The translations under genes were made by a program, and so were the position numbers. Source: Pedobacter namyangjuensis (GTDB lineage Bacteria; Bacteroidota; Bacteroidia; Sphingobacteriales; Sphingobacteriaceae). Taken from it: a stretch of 64,000 nucleotides of DNA. How positions within the stretch are numbered: the stretch's first letter is position 1; each line of letters begins with the position of its first letter. The notes under the pieces are model-generated. The model was given only the letters and a program-made list of their open reading frames with translations, did not search any database and had not been told where the DNA came from. The stretch spans positions 62,001 through 126,000 of the forward strand of contig NZ_QMHQ01000006.1 of NCBI RefSeq assembly GCF_003313325.1, given 5' to 3'. Positions 35,407 through 44,203 of this stretch are shown here, one piece after another.

Positions 35407-36618
35407 TTAATCTAATTTTCCGTAGGCAACGTAAGAAATTATGTATGCTAAAACCGCAGCGATTAAGCCAAACATAAAAATATTGTACGCAGTGCGGATA
35501 AACTTGTATTTTCTGCCTAATACCACGCCTTGAGAATATACGTCGGTAATTAAAGTGCCGTACAAGAACTCCTGGTCGTTCATAACCTTAATCATTCCGC
35601 TACTGTAATCCTTCAAATCCATTTTATAGAAATTACCAAAAAACAGCAGGTTTACTTTTTTATTCTCGATATCGTGGTTGCTAAAAACACCGTCGGGAAT
35701 TGATGGTCTGGTGGCAAGAATGGAATAAATTATACAAGATAAACTAACCATTAGCAAAATAAAAGTGGGCACAATTAAAAATGCATTATCTTCCAATCGC
35801 CTTAAAACCAAACTCACAATTAACGATAAAATAATGGAATTAACCGTAATTAACAGCTGCGCCTTGTTATCGGCCATATCACTTAAACGCTGGTTGTTGG
35901 CCGAGGTAATCCTAAACATGGTTTCAATACCTTTATCGGGTCTCGCTTTGTCTTTTGTATTCAAAAGTTTTTCGCCGTCTTTAATTTTCACAGGCGTACT
36001 TACCGTTATTTCTTCAACTTTTTCAATTTCATTGAGTTTAACCTTAAGTTTTTCGAGATTTTTAGCTTTCTGATCGTTTAATAGCAATCTGCAATAATCT
36101 GTGTGGTAATTGTGTTGACTTAAAAACTCAACATCTTTTTTGCGCCAATCTTTTTTACCTATTTTTTTTCCAAGCAACTCTGCCTCTTTGTGCATTAATT
36201 TGCCTTTTTGCCTAAAGTTTTCAGAACCTAGATGAAATAAATCACCATCGCACAAAATACTTTCTAATTGGTTAGTTGGTTTTTGTGGCATTCTGGTAGA
36301 GAGAATAACCTGCTTTACATCAGAAATTACTTCGACAGGAACCTTTTTTTCTTTTAAAAAAGCTTCAGCAAGTTCCGTGCTCTTCTCTTCGTGTCGAATA
36401 ATATCTTCGAAATAACCCGTATCATGGAACCAAGCGGCAGCGTAAACTGTAAAAAAATCTTGCTCACTTAATTGGTAATGATTGGCAATTTGTACTGTCG
36501 CTTCTACAACATCTTCTGTATGTTTTAGATCGTGGTAAACAAGTCTTGCATCATGATGTTGTTTAAAGTAGTTTAGCACATAACTTTTAACTTCATCTTG
36601 CAATTGTATATAATTCAT
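35407..36618 (-). CDS. HD-domain phosphohydrolase fused to a Pycsar-effector-type membrane domain
   Basis: 403 aa. N-terminal HD domain (about 1-200): His33, the His65-Asp66 pair in AAWFHDTGY and a later Asp in LCDGDLFHLG. C-terminal region (about 234-400) begins TMFRITSANNQRLSDMADN and has membrane helices near 253-303 and 377-398, matching the DUF5706/PycTM family of Pycsar effectors. In Pycsar defence such domains open on cyclic UMP/CMP and kill the cell, but no cyclase gene adjoins this one. First gene of the ppk1 operon (1 bp before ppk1). Likely senses or hydrolyses a nucleotide at the membrane; its ligand is unknown. Confidence 0.8.
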   Translation of the reverse strand: MNYIQLQDEVKSYVLNYFKQHHDARLVYHDLKHTEDVVEATVQIANHYQLSEQDFFTVYAAAWFHDTGYFEDIIRHEEKSTELAEAFLKEKKVPVEVISDVKQVILSTRMPQKPTNQLESILCDGDLFHLGSENFRQKGKLMHKEAELLGKKIGKKDWRKKDVEFLSQHNYHTDYCRLLLNDQKAKNLEKLKVKLNEIEKVEEITVSTPVKIKDGEKLLNTKDKARPDKGIETMFRITSANNQRLSDMADNKAQLLITVNSIILSLIVSLVLRRLEDNAFLIVPTFILLMVSLSCIIYSILATRPSIPDGVFSNHDIENKKVNLLFFGNFYKMDLKDYSSGMIKVMNDQEFLYGTLITDVYSQGVVLGRKYKFIRTAYNIFMFGLIAAVLAYIISYVAYGKLD

Positions 36619-36863
36619 TTTATTTTTTTGGTTAAATACCTTTGCTTAACGTAGGCAAACTAAGGTTTATTTTAAAGCATAATAACACACCAATATCGGC
36701 TTAATGTTTTAAAAATAAACTTTTTTTAATTTAAATTTTAACCAAAGAGAAAGGTTTCAGATTCGCTCTTAAAACTACCTTCAAAAGCGTTGCTCCAGAG
36801 GATGTATTTCGACCGCAAAACAACTATACTAGTTATTTGTTAAAAGTCCATATTTCTTTAAAA

Positions 36864-37352
36864 ATGACTACAGAAAAATCGAGATTTCAGTTCCTACCAT
36901 TTGTGATATGTATAGCCATCCCAATTTGTGTTGGTTTTGTAGGCAGTTTGCTAACTATGGAGTCTGTTAAAACATGGTATACTACCATCAATAAACCATC
37001 TTTCAATCCGCCAAATGGCATATTCGGGCCAGTTTGGACAAGTTTGTTTATCTTGATGGGAATTGCAAGCTATTTGGTTTGGAAACAGCGTAAAACATCA
37101 TCTAGATATTACACCGCTGCCATGCTATATTTGATTCAGTTAGTTTTTAACTTGGGTTGGTCATTTCTATTTTTCTACCAGCAACAAATTGGCTTAGCAC
37201 TTGTAGAAATAATTATCCTTTTAGCGCTAATAATTGCAACCGCAGTTAACTTTTACAAAATAAATAAAGTAGCGGGTTGGCTTTTTGTTCCCTATATACT
37301 TTGGGTCAGTTTTGCGTCTTATTTAACTTATTCTATTTATATTTTGAATTAA
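36864..37352 (+). CDS. tspO: TspO/MBR-family membrane protein
   Basis: 162-aa five-helix inner-membrane protein that binds porphyrins and related ligands. Family marks are NKPSFNPPNGIFGPVWTSLF (about residues 45-64), with the W-xP-F and PxWxxL-type positions, and repeated tryptophan/aromatic residues. The frame begins at TTG 36837, but ATG 36864 gives the normal short hydrophilic N-terminus and is chosen. The patatin gene starts 30 bp after its stop. Confidence 0.88.
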   Translation: MTTEKSRFQFLPFVICIAIPICVGFVGSLLTMESVKTWYTTINKPSFNPPNGIFGPVWTSLFILMGIASYLVWKQRKTSSRYYTAAMLYLIQLVFNLGWSFLFFYQQQIGLALVEIIILLALIIATAVNFYKINKVAGWLFVPYILWVSFASYLTYSIYILN

Positions 37353-37381
37353 TTTTAAAAGAAAAACAATATTTTTATAGG

Positions 37382-39700
37382 GTGATTTATCCTAAAAAAC
37401 TATTGATTTTTATGCTGTTGCTTTTAACCACACAAGTTAAAGCGCAAAAAGTTGGCGTAGTTTTAAGTGGTGGCGGTGCCAAAGGCCTATCGCATATTGG
37501 CACATTAAAAGCATTAGAGGAAAACAACATTCCGATAGATTATGTAACAGGAACATCTATGGGAGGCATTGTTGGAGCCATGTATGCGGCCGGTTATTCT
37601 CCAGCTCAAATAGAAAAAATTGCGTTAAGTTCCGATTTCCAAAACTGGGTAAGCGGTAAGTACGAAAGCGATTACAGTTTCTACTTTCAAAAAAGCAATT
37701 TAAACGCATCTATTTTAACTGCTAAATTAGCCATAGATACCAGTTTACGCTTAAGTTTTAGGCCTAACCTGGTAAATGATATACCTTTAAATTTTGCTTT
37801 ACTAGAGCTTTTCTCGCAGGCATCTGCCATTTCTAAAGATAATTTCGACAATCTTTTTGTACCCTACAGATGCATGGTTTCTGATGTTCTATCGCAGAAA
37901 AGCATAACTATGAAAAATGGAAGTTTGGCCGAAGCTGTACGTGGTACCATGACAGTGCCGTTGGTTTATCGCCCAATAAAATTAGACGACAAATATGTTT
38001 TTGACGGTGGTCTTTACAACAACTTCCCTGCTGATGTTATGAAAACAGAGTTTAAACCAGACTTTGTAATTGGCGCTAACGTTTCATCAAAAACTTTTAA
38101 CGAATACCCAAAAAACGACGATCGTTTGATGAATCGCTTATTAGTTTACATGTTCCTATCCAAATCAGATTCTACGTTGGTTGGCGAAAATGGTGTCTAC
38201 ATCCAACCAGATTTATCTGATTATAGTGTTACCAACTTTGCACCAGTTGCCGAACTTATAAAACGGGGTTACGACGCAACCATGGCAGACATGGAAAATA
38301 TCAAATCTCGGGTTAGCAGAAGAGTTTCACCAGAAGAACTGCAAATAAAAAGGCAGGCTTTTAACCAAAGAAAACCCGATTTAAAATTCAGTAACGTAAA
38401 AGTATCTGGCGTTAACAATCCTCAAAAAAAATACGTAGAACGACTTTTCAAAAGCGATCAACTTACATTTAACTTAGACGATATTAGAAGAGGCTTCTAT
38501 AAGCTTGTTGCCGATGAAACTTTTGAATCAGTTTATCCAAAAATCGCCTACGAACCTTTATCAGACAGTTATACTTTTGAAATCGTAGCTCAACCAAAAA
38601 AGAGTCTTAAAATAGATTTTGGCGGTAATATTTCCTCCAGGCCAATTAGCAATGTGTATTTGGGTTTGCAATACAGCTACCTAAATCGTAAGGCTTATAC
38701 CTTCGGTGCAAACGTTTATTCGGGCAGGTTTTACGAATCGGCACAGTTAAATGGGCGTATAGACTATCCATCTGGTGTGCCACTATTTTTGGCTGCAGAA
38801 ATTACATACAACCACTGGAATTACTACAATACCAGCCAAATTTTTATAGAAAACCCAAAACCAACCTATATTGAGCAAGGCGATAGAAAAATAGACTTAA
38901 AGTTAGGTATGCCGCTTAACCGAAACGCCCGTTTAATTGCCAATGTAGCTTTTATAAACAACAACGATAATTATAGCCCCACCAATACTTTTTCTGTGGG
39001 CGATGTGTTAGATAGAACCGTTTTTAATGGACTAAGAATCGGAGTAAACTTCGAGAAAAACTCGTTAAACAGAAAACAGTATGCTAACCGAGGTCGTAAT
39101 TTTTTAGTAAGTATAAATTATAATACCGGCAGAGAAAACTTTACTCCCGGCAATATCCTTATTAATAACGGTTCCCTGCCCAATCCAGATCCAGTTCAAA
39201 GAAGCTTTAGAGAATGGGGACATGTTAAAGTAAGTAGCGAACAATATTTCTTCCATACTAAAAACTACACTTTAGGTTACTTGTTAGAAGGCGTTGCTTC
39301 CAATCAGCCTTTATTTCTAAATTATTATGCAACTATGTTAGCTTCGCCTGCATTTTACCCACTGCAAGATAGCAAATCGCTGTTTTTAGAAAATTTTAGA
39401 GCGTCGAGTTATTTGGCGGGCGGCTTAAAAAATGTCTTCGCGTTAAAACGTAATTTCGATTTCCGTTTAGAAGCTTACACGTTTATTCCCTATAAAGAAT
39501 TTGAACAAAACGGACCACAAGCTGTTAGGTTAACAAAATCTTTTAGCAAGTTTCGCTATGCCGGAACCGCTGGTTTAGTTTACCATACACCAGTTGGCCC
39601 CATAAGTTTTAGCTATAATTTGTACAACGATCCTATAAAAAGACATGGAGTATTACTACATTTAGGCTACTTAATTTATAATAAACGATCTATAGAATAA
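37382..39700 (+). CDS. Patatin-like phospholipase with POTRA and outer-membrane barrel (type Vd autotransporter-like)
   Basis: 772 aa. The patatin domain (about 20-300) has the oxyanion glycines GGGAKGLSHIG, nucleophile GTSMGG and the catalytic Asp in FDGGLYNN. A POTRA-like stretch (about 335-400, FSNVKVSGVNNPQKKY) and a 16-strand-type barrel follow, like PlpD. It would be a surface-displayed or self-secreted phospholipase. The open frame runs back to 37277, inside tspO; GTG 37382 is chosen because it gives MIYPKKLLIFMLLLLTTQVKAQ-type signal peptide (basic, hydrophobic, then AQ) and clears tspO. ATG 37412 lacks the basic part. Confidence 0.82.
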   Translation: MIYPKKLLIFMLLLLTTQVKAQKVGVVLSGGGAKGLSHIGTLKALEENNIPIDYVTGTSMGGIVGAMYAAGYSPAQIEKIALSSDFQNWVSGKYESDYSFYFQKSNLNASILTAKLAIDTSLRLSFRPNLVNDIPLNFALLELFSQASAISKDNFDNLFVPYRCMVSDVLSQKSITMKNGSLAEAVRGTMTVPLVYRPIKLDDKYVFDGGLYNNFPADVMKTEFKPDFVIGANVSSKTFNEYPKNDDRLMNRLLVYMFLSKSDSTLVGENGVYIQPDLSDYSVTNFAPVAELIKRGYDATMADMENIKSRVSRRVSPEELQIKRQAFNQRKPDLKFSNVKVSGVNNPQKKYVERLFKSDQLTFNLDDIRRGFYKLVADETFESVYPKIAYEPLSDSYTFEIVAQPKKSLKIDFGGNISSRPISNVYLGLQYSYLNRKAYTFGANVYSGRFYESAQLNGRIDYPSGVPLFLAAEITYNHWNYYNTSQIFIENPKPTYIEQGDRKIDLKLGMPLNRNARLIANVAFINNNDNYSPTNTFSVGDVLDRTVFNGLRIGVNFEKNSLNRKQYANRGRNFLVSINYNTGRENFTPGNILINNGSLPNPDPVQRSFREWGHVKVSSEQYFFHTKNYTLGYLLEGVASNQPLFLNYYATMLASPAFYPLQDSKSLFLENFRASSYLAGGLKNVFALKRNFDFRLEAYTFIPYKEFEQNGPQAVRLTKSFSKFRYAGTAGLVYHTPVGPISFSYNLYNDPIKRHGVLLHLGYLIYNKRSIE

Positions 39701-39703
39701 CCG

Positions 39704-40231
39704 ATGAAAAACATTACGCTACTTTTTTTCATGCTAATATCTGGCACAGCCTTTAGCCAAACCGCCGCCATTAATAATTTTATAGTAAAAGAAAGCCTTT
39801 TAAAAAACAGCAAGTTAGCCATTATTGCTGCCGATTCTTTAGAAACACCCATCGAAAGTATCAATGGTTCATATACTTTTAGTGTTAGTGGATTTACCCA
39901 ACAACTTAATTTTAACAACGGAGTGGCCATTTTACCTATGCAAGTAGATAAATCTACTTTCGTTTACATTAAACACCGCAACGATTTAGGTACACATAGT
40001 AAACTGCTTTATGTTTACAAAAAAGACGAAAACTTAAATCCCTTTACCATCAGCCGTGTCTTTTTAATTATTATCCCCTTGTTAATAATTTTCTTGGCTT
40101 TTGCATTTAAAAAGTTCATCTACATCGCCATATTTCTACTGGTTATATTTTTCATTTTTAGCTATAGCAACGGTTTAAATATTTCTACGTTTTTCGAAAC
40201 TACATTCGATTACCTTAAGAATTTGGTATAG
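39704..40231 (+). CDS. Exported membrane protein of unknown function
   Basis: 175 aa, not recognised. It has a signal peptide (about 1-18, ending AFSQ), an extracytoplasmic beta-rich domain of about 95 residues, and two hydrophobic helices (about 118-133 and 137-153) near the C-terminus. The gene begins 3 bp after the patatin stop and is probably co-transcribed with it, so it may support that enzyme. Length and sequence give no family match I can name. Confidence 0.65.
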   Translation: MKNITLLFFMLISGTAFSQTAAINNFIVKESLLKNSKLAIIAADSLETPIESINGSYTFSVSGFTQQLNFNNGVAILPMQVDKSTFVYIKHRNDLGTHSKLLYVYKKDENLNPFTISRVFLIIIPLLIIFLAFAFKKFIYIAIFLLVIFFIFSYSNGLNISTFFETTFDYLKNLV

Positions 40232-40270
40232 ATTTTTTAGAAAAACAAAGTTCGTTTGCATCGGCAATTG

Positions 40271-40317
40271 TAGTCCGGCTTTACGCTTTACTTCGTGCCC
40301 GCTTCAATCCGGTTTAT
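40271..40317 (+). repeat. Intergenic inverted-end repeat, copy E (degenerate, end fragments only)
   Basis: TAGTCCGGCTTTACGCTTTA followed within 12 bp by CTTCAATCCGGTTTA: both family ends with the middle missing. It lies in the gap between convergent genes. Confidence 0.55.
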
Positions 40318-40440
40318 AGTACCACGCAAAAAGCGCTTTTGAAACATTGCAAGGGATAGGTATTTAAAGCATTATCTAAACTAACAACTTAGAATTAAAC
40401 GCCACGGCCTACTTAGGTAAAATAGCTTATTAATACTAAG

Positions 40441-42858
40441 TTAAAAAGGCATTCCTATACCGAAGTTGTATTGAAGAAAACGATAGGTATCTGGAGCGTT
40501 AGTTATGGCGTAGTTTCGTTTAAAATCTCTTCCTCCACTTAAAAGCTTGCCAATTACCCACTGCTCAGAACCTGTAAACTGCGGATCTTTAACCTTTACA
40601 CCAACATCAAATCTAAATACGAAAAACTGTACATCGTAACGTAGGCCGAATCCCGTTCCAATAGCAATTTGTTTATGCAATTCTTTTAGGCTGAATTTTG
40701 CGTTATTCTGTAAATCATCGTTAGATAGATTCCAAATATTTCCCATATCAACAAAAGTTGCACCTTTAAGCTTGCCTCCGAAAAAGTTTCTACTTAACAT
40801 ATACCTGTACTCCAGATTGCTCTCAAAACGTATATCACCTAATTGATCTAATCCAAAAAGCGAATTTCTTAACTCTGGTGTAGCCAAAACAGCTCTGTTG
40901 TAATTTCCTGGTCCTAATGTTCTAGCCTGCCAAGCTCTTATACCGCTAGATCCGCCTGCAAAAAATAACTTTTCAAATGGAACGGTTACCGAATTTCCAT
41001 GGGCAAAACCAACGCCGGTATTAATTCTTGCAATAAACTGTTTATCAGGCCCCAGGCTTTTGTACCAGCGCACATCAACCTCCGGACGAACATATTGATT
41101 AAACGGCAAACCGAAAACCGTTCCGAAGTCGTCGTTTTTGGCGTCGTGTATGTTACCCAAAGCTCTATTAGCTAATTGCAACAAGTTACCGGCCATATCT
41201 ATATTACCCCTAAAATAAATAAAGGATTTATTAGCCAACAGCTTATCTGCGTTTAACGAATAAGCGTACTTAACACCTAACGTAAAGTCTTTTCTACCCA
41301 AGAGCAGAATGTTGTATATGTTATTTGATAACGACTCCTGGTTAGCATCTGAGTTTTGCGGATCTATCAGTACATTACCAAAACGATATTCGAAATTTAA
41401 TGGCGTTAAAGAGTGAAGTTTAGATTTTGTTTCTACCCAATCGTACGTTACCGAATTTATAAATACCCTTCTAACCGCAATATCTTTTTGCAAAGCATAC
41501 AAATAACTAGTTGAGAAAGTGGTAGAAGGCATTCCGTTTTTGCCCATACGCGGAATCGAAAAAGGCAGTATTAATCTCGGTACAGATAAACTTGCACTCA
41601 TAGCAAAATCTCGCTGGTAGATATCAGAAAAGATAGAAGTATTTTTAGAAATACGAGATTGCAAACCTCCTTTTATCTGAAATTGAAATCGCTCTGCGCC
41701 TTTTAAAAAGTTATTATCGGTATAAGTATTACTGATGTTAAAACCAATGGTACCACTATTAAAAGGCAACTCGCCCTCAATCCTATTACTTCTTCTTTTT
41801 TGAGGAATAAGCGTTATAATCGGCAACAAAGTATTGGTGCTGTCTGGGTCTTTGCGGTAATCTATTTTAACGTTTTTAAAAACGTTAAGTTCATAAAGCC
41901 TATCATAGGTCAGCTTCTCTTTGTTTATATCGTATGTTTCGCCTTCGCGAACAAAATTATACCTCACAATGGGGTTACGTCTAAATTTACCAGACATATC
42001 CATAAAAGTTAAGCCTCTAAAATTTTTAAACTCGCCTTTTAAACTGTCGAGATTTAGGTTTTCAGGAAAGCCTTCTGAGTCTGGCGCTATTACCATGTGC
42101 GACTCGCCAATGGTATAAACTTTATGGTTTTTCGCTAAACTATCTATCGGGTTATCGATAATTAACTTTACGCTTACCTTGCTATTATTCTGGTTAGAAT
42201 CTGGCGAATACCTTACATACGGACGTACGAAATCATAATATCCACTTTGGCGCATTACCTGGTAAATCTGCTCTCGCTCATAGCTCAACGAATCCTCATC
42301 ATACTGCATACCTTCACGCAAATGCGTAAAAGTTGGTTTCTTGTTCAGGTAAATTGCTTTTAGGTTGGTATCTGGAATTTGATAAGTAATTTTATTTACA
42401 AAAAAAGCCGGGCCAGGTTGCGCTACGAAACGTAGTTTGGCTTTCTTATCTTCCACACTTATTTCAGATTTTACCTTCGCCATAAAAAAACCCTTACTTT
42501 TCAAGAATTTTTCTATCTGTGTTCTAGATATTTCTACCAAAGCACTATCTAAAATTGGTGGCGGCGAGCCTAATGGCTTTATATTGCTGGTTTTATACTT
42601 GCCATCTTTAGTGTTAAAAATATTATAAATGGCAACGTTAATACCTAAACCACCAGATGGCCGTATATCTTTTTGCACATAATTAAAAGCTTGCTCTTGG
42701 TAAGTTTCGTCCAAACTGTCTATTTTAACCTTTTTAACTATAGATTGATAATCTTCGATATATTTTGTTGAAGAGCATCCTGCCAAGAAAACAAGAATAA
42801 ATAGTAATTTTGCAATAAATGGTACCTGTGGCTTATTGTTAAACTTATATGCTTTCAA
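40441..42858 (-). CDS. TamL-like BamA/TamA-family outer-membrane lipoprotein
   Basis: 805 aa. A lipoprotein signal (about 15-28, FLAGC) precedes POTRA domains (about 30-400) and an Omp85 barrel (about 430-805) ending in a terminal Phe. The lid-like motif SSGIRAWQARTLGPG matches the conserved RGF-type loop. Lipidated TamA proteins of Bacteroidota are called TamL and work with TamB in outer-membrane assembly; no tamB is adjacent. TTG 42858 is the only start that keeps the lipobox intact. The first 10 bp overlap the start of the divergent RNA methyltransferase. Confidence 0.8.
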   Translation of the reverse strand: MKAYKFNNKPQVPFIAKLLFILVFLAGCSSTKYIEDYQSIVKKVKIDSLDETYQEQAFNYVQKDIRPSGGLGINVAIYNIFNTKDGKYKTSNIKPLGSPPPILDSALVEISRTQIEKFLKSKGFFMAKVKSEISVEDKKAKLRFVAQPGPAFFVNKITYQIPDTNLKAIYLNKKPTFTHLREGMQYDEDSLSYEREQIYQVMRQSGYYDFVRPYVRYSPDSNQNNSKVSVKLIIDNPIDSLAKNHKVYTIGESHMVIAPDSEGFPENLNLDSLKGEFKNFRGLTFMDMSGKFRRNPIVRYNFVREGETYDINKEKLTYDRLYELNVFKNVKIDYRKDPDSTNTLLPIITLIPQKRRSNRIEGELPFNSGTIGFNISNTYTDNNFLKGAERFQFQIKGGLQSRISKNTSIFSDIYQRDFAMSASLSVPRLILPFSIPRMGKNGMPSTTFSTSYLYALQKDIAVRRVFINSVTYDWVETKSKLHSLTPLNFEYRFGNVLIDPQNSDANQESLSNNIYNILLLGRKDFTLGVKYAYSLNADKLLANKSFIYFRGNIDMAGNLLQLANRALGNIHDAKNDDFGTVFGLPFNQYVRPEVDVRWYKSLGPDKQFIARINTGVGFAHGNSVTVPFEKLFFAGGSSGIRAWQARTLGPGNYNRAVLATPELRNSLFGLDQLGDIRFESNLEYRYMLSRNFFGGKLKGATFVDMGNIWNLSNDDLQNNAKFSLKELHKQIAIGTGFGLRYDVQFFVFRFDVGVKVKDPQFTGSEQWVIGKLLSGGRDFKRNYAITNAPDTYRFLQYNFGIGMPF
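42805..42812 (+). promoter_or_regulatory. -7 element (TAATTTTG) for the RNA methyltransferase
   Basis: Perfect TAnnTTTG 36 bp before ATG 42849, lying within the signal-peptide codons of the opposite-strand TamL-like gene. Confidence 0.5.
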
Positions 42859-43595
42859 AATCTCAAATCAGTTTTATAAAATCTCTTCATCAAAAAAAGT
42901 ATCGCAAAGAAAGTGGAATTTTTATTATTGAAGGTATAAAATCTATCACAGAATTCATAAACTCAGATTACCAATTACATAGCATATATTATACCGCACA
43001 ATTTGCGCCCTTATTGCCTAAAAACACAGCAAATATAAAGTTATTTGAAGTAAACAACGCCGAATTAGGCAAGATTAGTACGTTGCAAACGCCACAAGGT
43101 ATTTTAGCTCTGGTAAATATTCCTGCTAAACAAAAATTAGAACCTAAAAGTTTGCAAAACTGTTTTTCCTTAGTATTGGATGATGTACAGGATCCAGGGA
43201 ATTTTGGCACAATAATTAGAACGGCAGATTGGTTTGGAATAAAAAATGTTATCTGCTCCGAAAATACTGTAGAAGCCTATAATCCTAAAACGGTACAATC
43301 TACCATGGGCTCGCTTTGCAGGGTTAATTTATTTTATACCAATTTAAATAGTTTTCTGGCTGATACAAAAGTTCCCATTTTTGGTGCATTATTAGAAGGA
43401 AATAACATTTACAAAACCGACTGGGGTAACGAAGGACTTATTTTATTAGGAAACGAAGGGCACGGAATAAACAAAAATCTGATAGAAAAAATTACCAAAC
43501 CGATAACTATCCCTAGATTTGGAGATGCAGAATCGCTAAATGTGGCAGTATCTGCTGCAATATTTTGTAGCGAAATTAAAAGAGGAAATAATTAA
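42849..43595 (+). CDS. TrmH/SpoU-family RNA 2'-O-methyltransferase
   Basis: 248 aa. A substrate-binding N-domain (about 1-90) precedes the SPOUT knot domain: the motif 1 region VLDDVQDPGNFGTIIRTADWFG, motif 2 LILLGNEGHGI and motif 3 RFGDAESLNVAVSAAIF (each read in parts). These match rRNA/tRNA ribose methyltransferases; RlmB and TrmH cannot be separated by eye. The gene is divergent from the TamL-like gene, sharing 10 bp at the 5' ends. Confidence 0.9.
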   Translation: MLSKSQISFIKSLHQKKYRKESGIFIIEGIKSITEFINSDYQLHSIYYTAQFAPLLPKNTANIKLFEVNNAELGKISTLQTPQGILALVNIPAKQKLEPKSLQNCFSLVLDDVQDPGNFGTIIRTADWFGIKNVICSENTVEAYNPKTVQSTMGSLCRVNLFYTNLNSFLADTKVPIFGALLEGNNIYKTDWGNEGLILLGNEGHGINKNLIEKITKPITIPRFGDAESLNVAVSAAIFCSEIKRGNN

Positions 43596-43617
43596 TTTGA
43601 AATAAAAGCATTTCTGC

Positions 43618-43648
43618 TTTGCATCATAAAGATTAATTACTATTTTTG
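43618..43648 (+). promoter_or_regulatory. Full promoter for tRNA-Cys
   Basis: CTTG (43618-43621), 19-bp spacer, TATTTTTG (43641-43648), ending 17 bp before the tRNA. Both boxes and the spacing match the Bacteroidota pattern. Confidence 0.65.
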
Positions 43649-43665
43649 CAACCTTGAATTTAAAA

Positions 43666-43736
43666 GGTCGAGTGGCCGAGTGGCTAGGCAGAGGTCTGCA
43701 AAACCTTGTACAGCGGTTCGAATCCGCTCTCGACCT
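43666..43736 (+). tRNA. tRNA-Cys (anticodon GCA)
   Basis: Acceptor GGTCGAG/CTCGACC, anticodon stem GAGGT/ACCTT with loop CTGCAAA giving GCA, T arm AGCGG-TTCGAAT-CCGCT. CCA is not encoded. Confidence 0.95.
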
Positions 43737-43772
43737 CAGATTATTATTAAAAAAGATATAAAGCTAATTATC

Positions 43773-43949
43773 ATGGCAGTAACAAGATTAAAAAGAAAAG
43801 ACAGATACAATAAAAACGTTTCTCGTTTAGAAGTTAAAAACTTAAAATTAGCTACTAACCTAGAGTTAGGTAGTCGTTCTCAACAATCTACAAAAGATCA
43901 GTTGGCTAAAAACAATGCTGTATTAGCTAAATTAGTAGCTAGCGCATAG
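43773..43949 (+). CDS. Small basic conserved protein, unknown function
   Basis: 58 aa, strongly basic N-terminal half (MAVTRLKRKDRYNKNVSR) then a helical, Lys/Gln/Asn-rich remainder. The opening MAVTRLKRK is familiar from small Bacteroidota proteins, but no function is known to me. A nucleic-acid- or ribosome-contacting role would suit the charge. It lies 36 bp after tRNA-Cys and shares its promoter by position. The reading frame extends back through the tRNA, which is not coding. Confidence 0.6.
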   Translation: MAVTRLKRKDRYNKNVSRLEVKNLKLATNLELGSRSQQSTKDQLAKNNAVLAKLVASA

Positions 43950-43974
43950 TTTTAGATTTTTCTTAAAAAACTTT

Positions 43975-44007
43975 AAGCACTTCAAATATTTTTGAGGTGC
44001 TTTTTTT
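43975..44007 (+). terminator. Intrinsic terminator after the small basic gene
   Basis: AAGCACTTCAAA pairs with TTTGAGGTGCTT (one G-U), then a T run. Confidence 0.82.
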
Positions 44008-44203
44008 ATGCTTTTAAATTTCTAAAAAAGCTTCCTGGTTTTCTAAAATTCTCGCTTTAGCTAATGTTTTTTTAGCTATAAATCTCTACTTTCTTCTTAC
44101 TACCGCAGTAGAAATGAATTGATTTATTGAAAAAATCAAAACCAAACCATTCTCAAATTCCTTATTATATAAAACACTAAGGTTATACTTAAATACTATA
44201 ATT

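Noticed and set aside
35407..36618. Complete Pycsar anti-phage system
   Set aside because: Only the membrane-effector-type domain is visible; no uridylate/cytidylate cyclase gene lies next to it, and the neighbours are metabolic or envelope genes.
43680..43772. N-terminal extension of the small basic protein through tRNA-Cys
   Set aside because: The upstream part of the frame is tRNA sequence and its trailer; ATG 43773 begins the conserved basic N-terminus.
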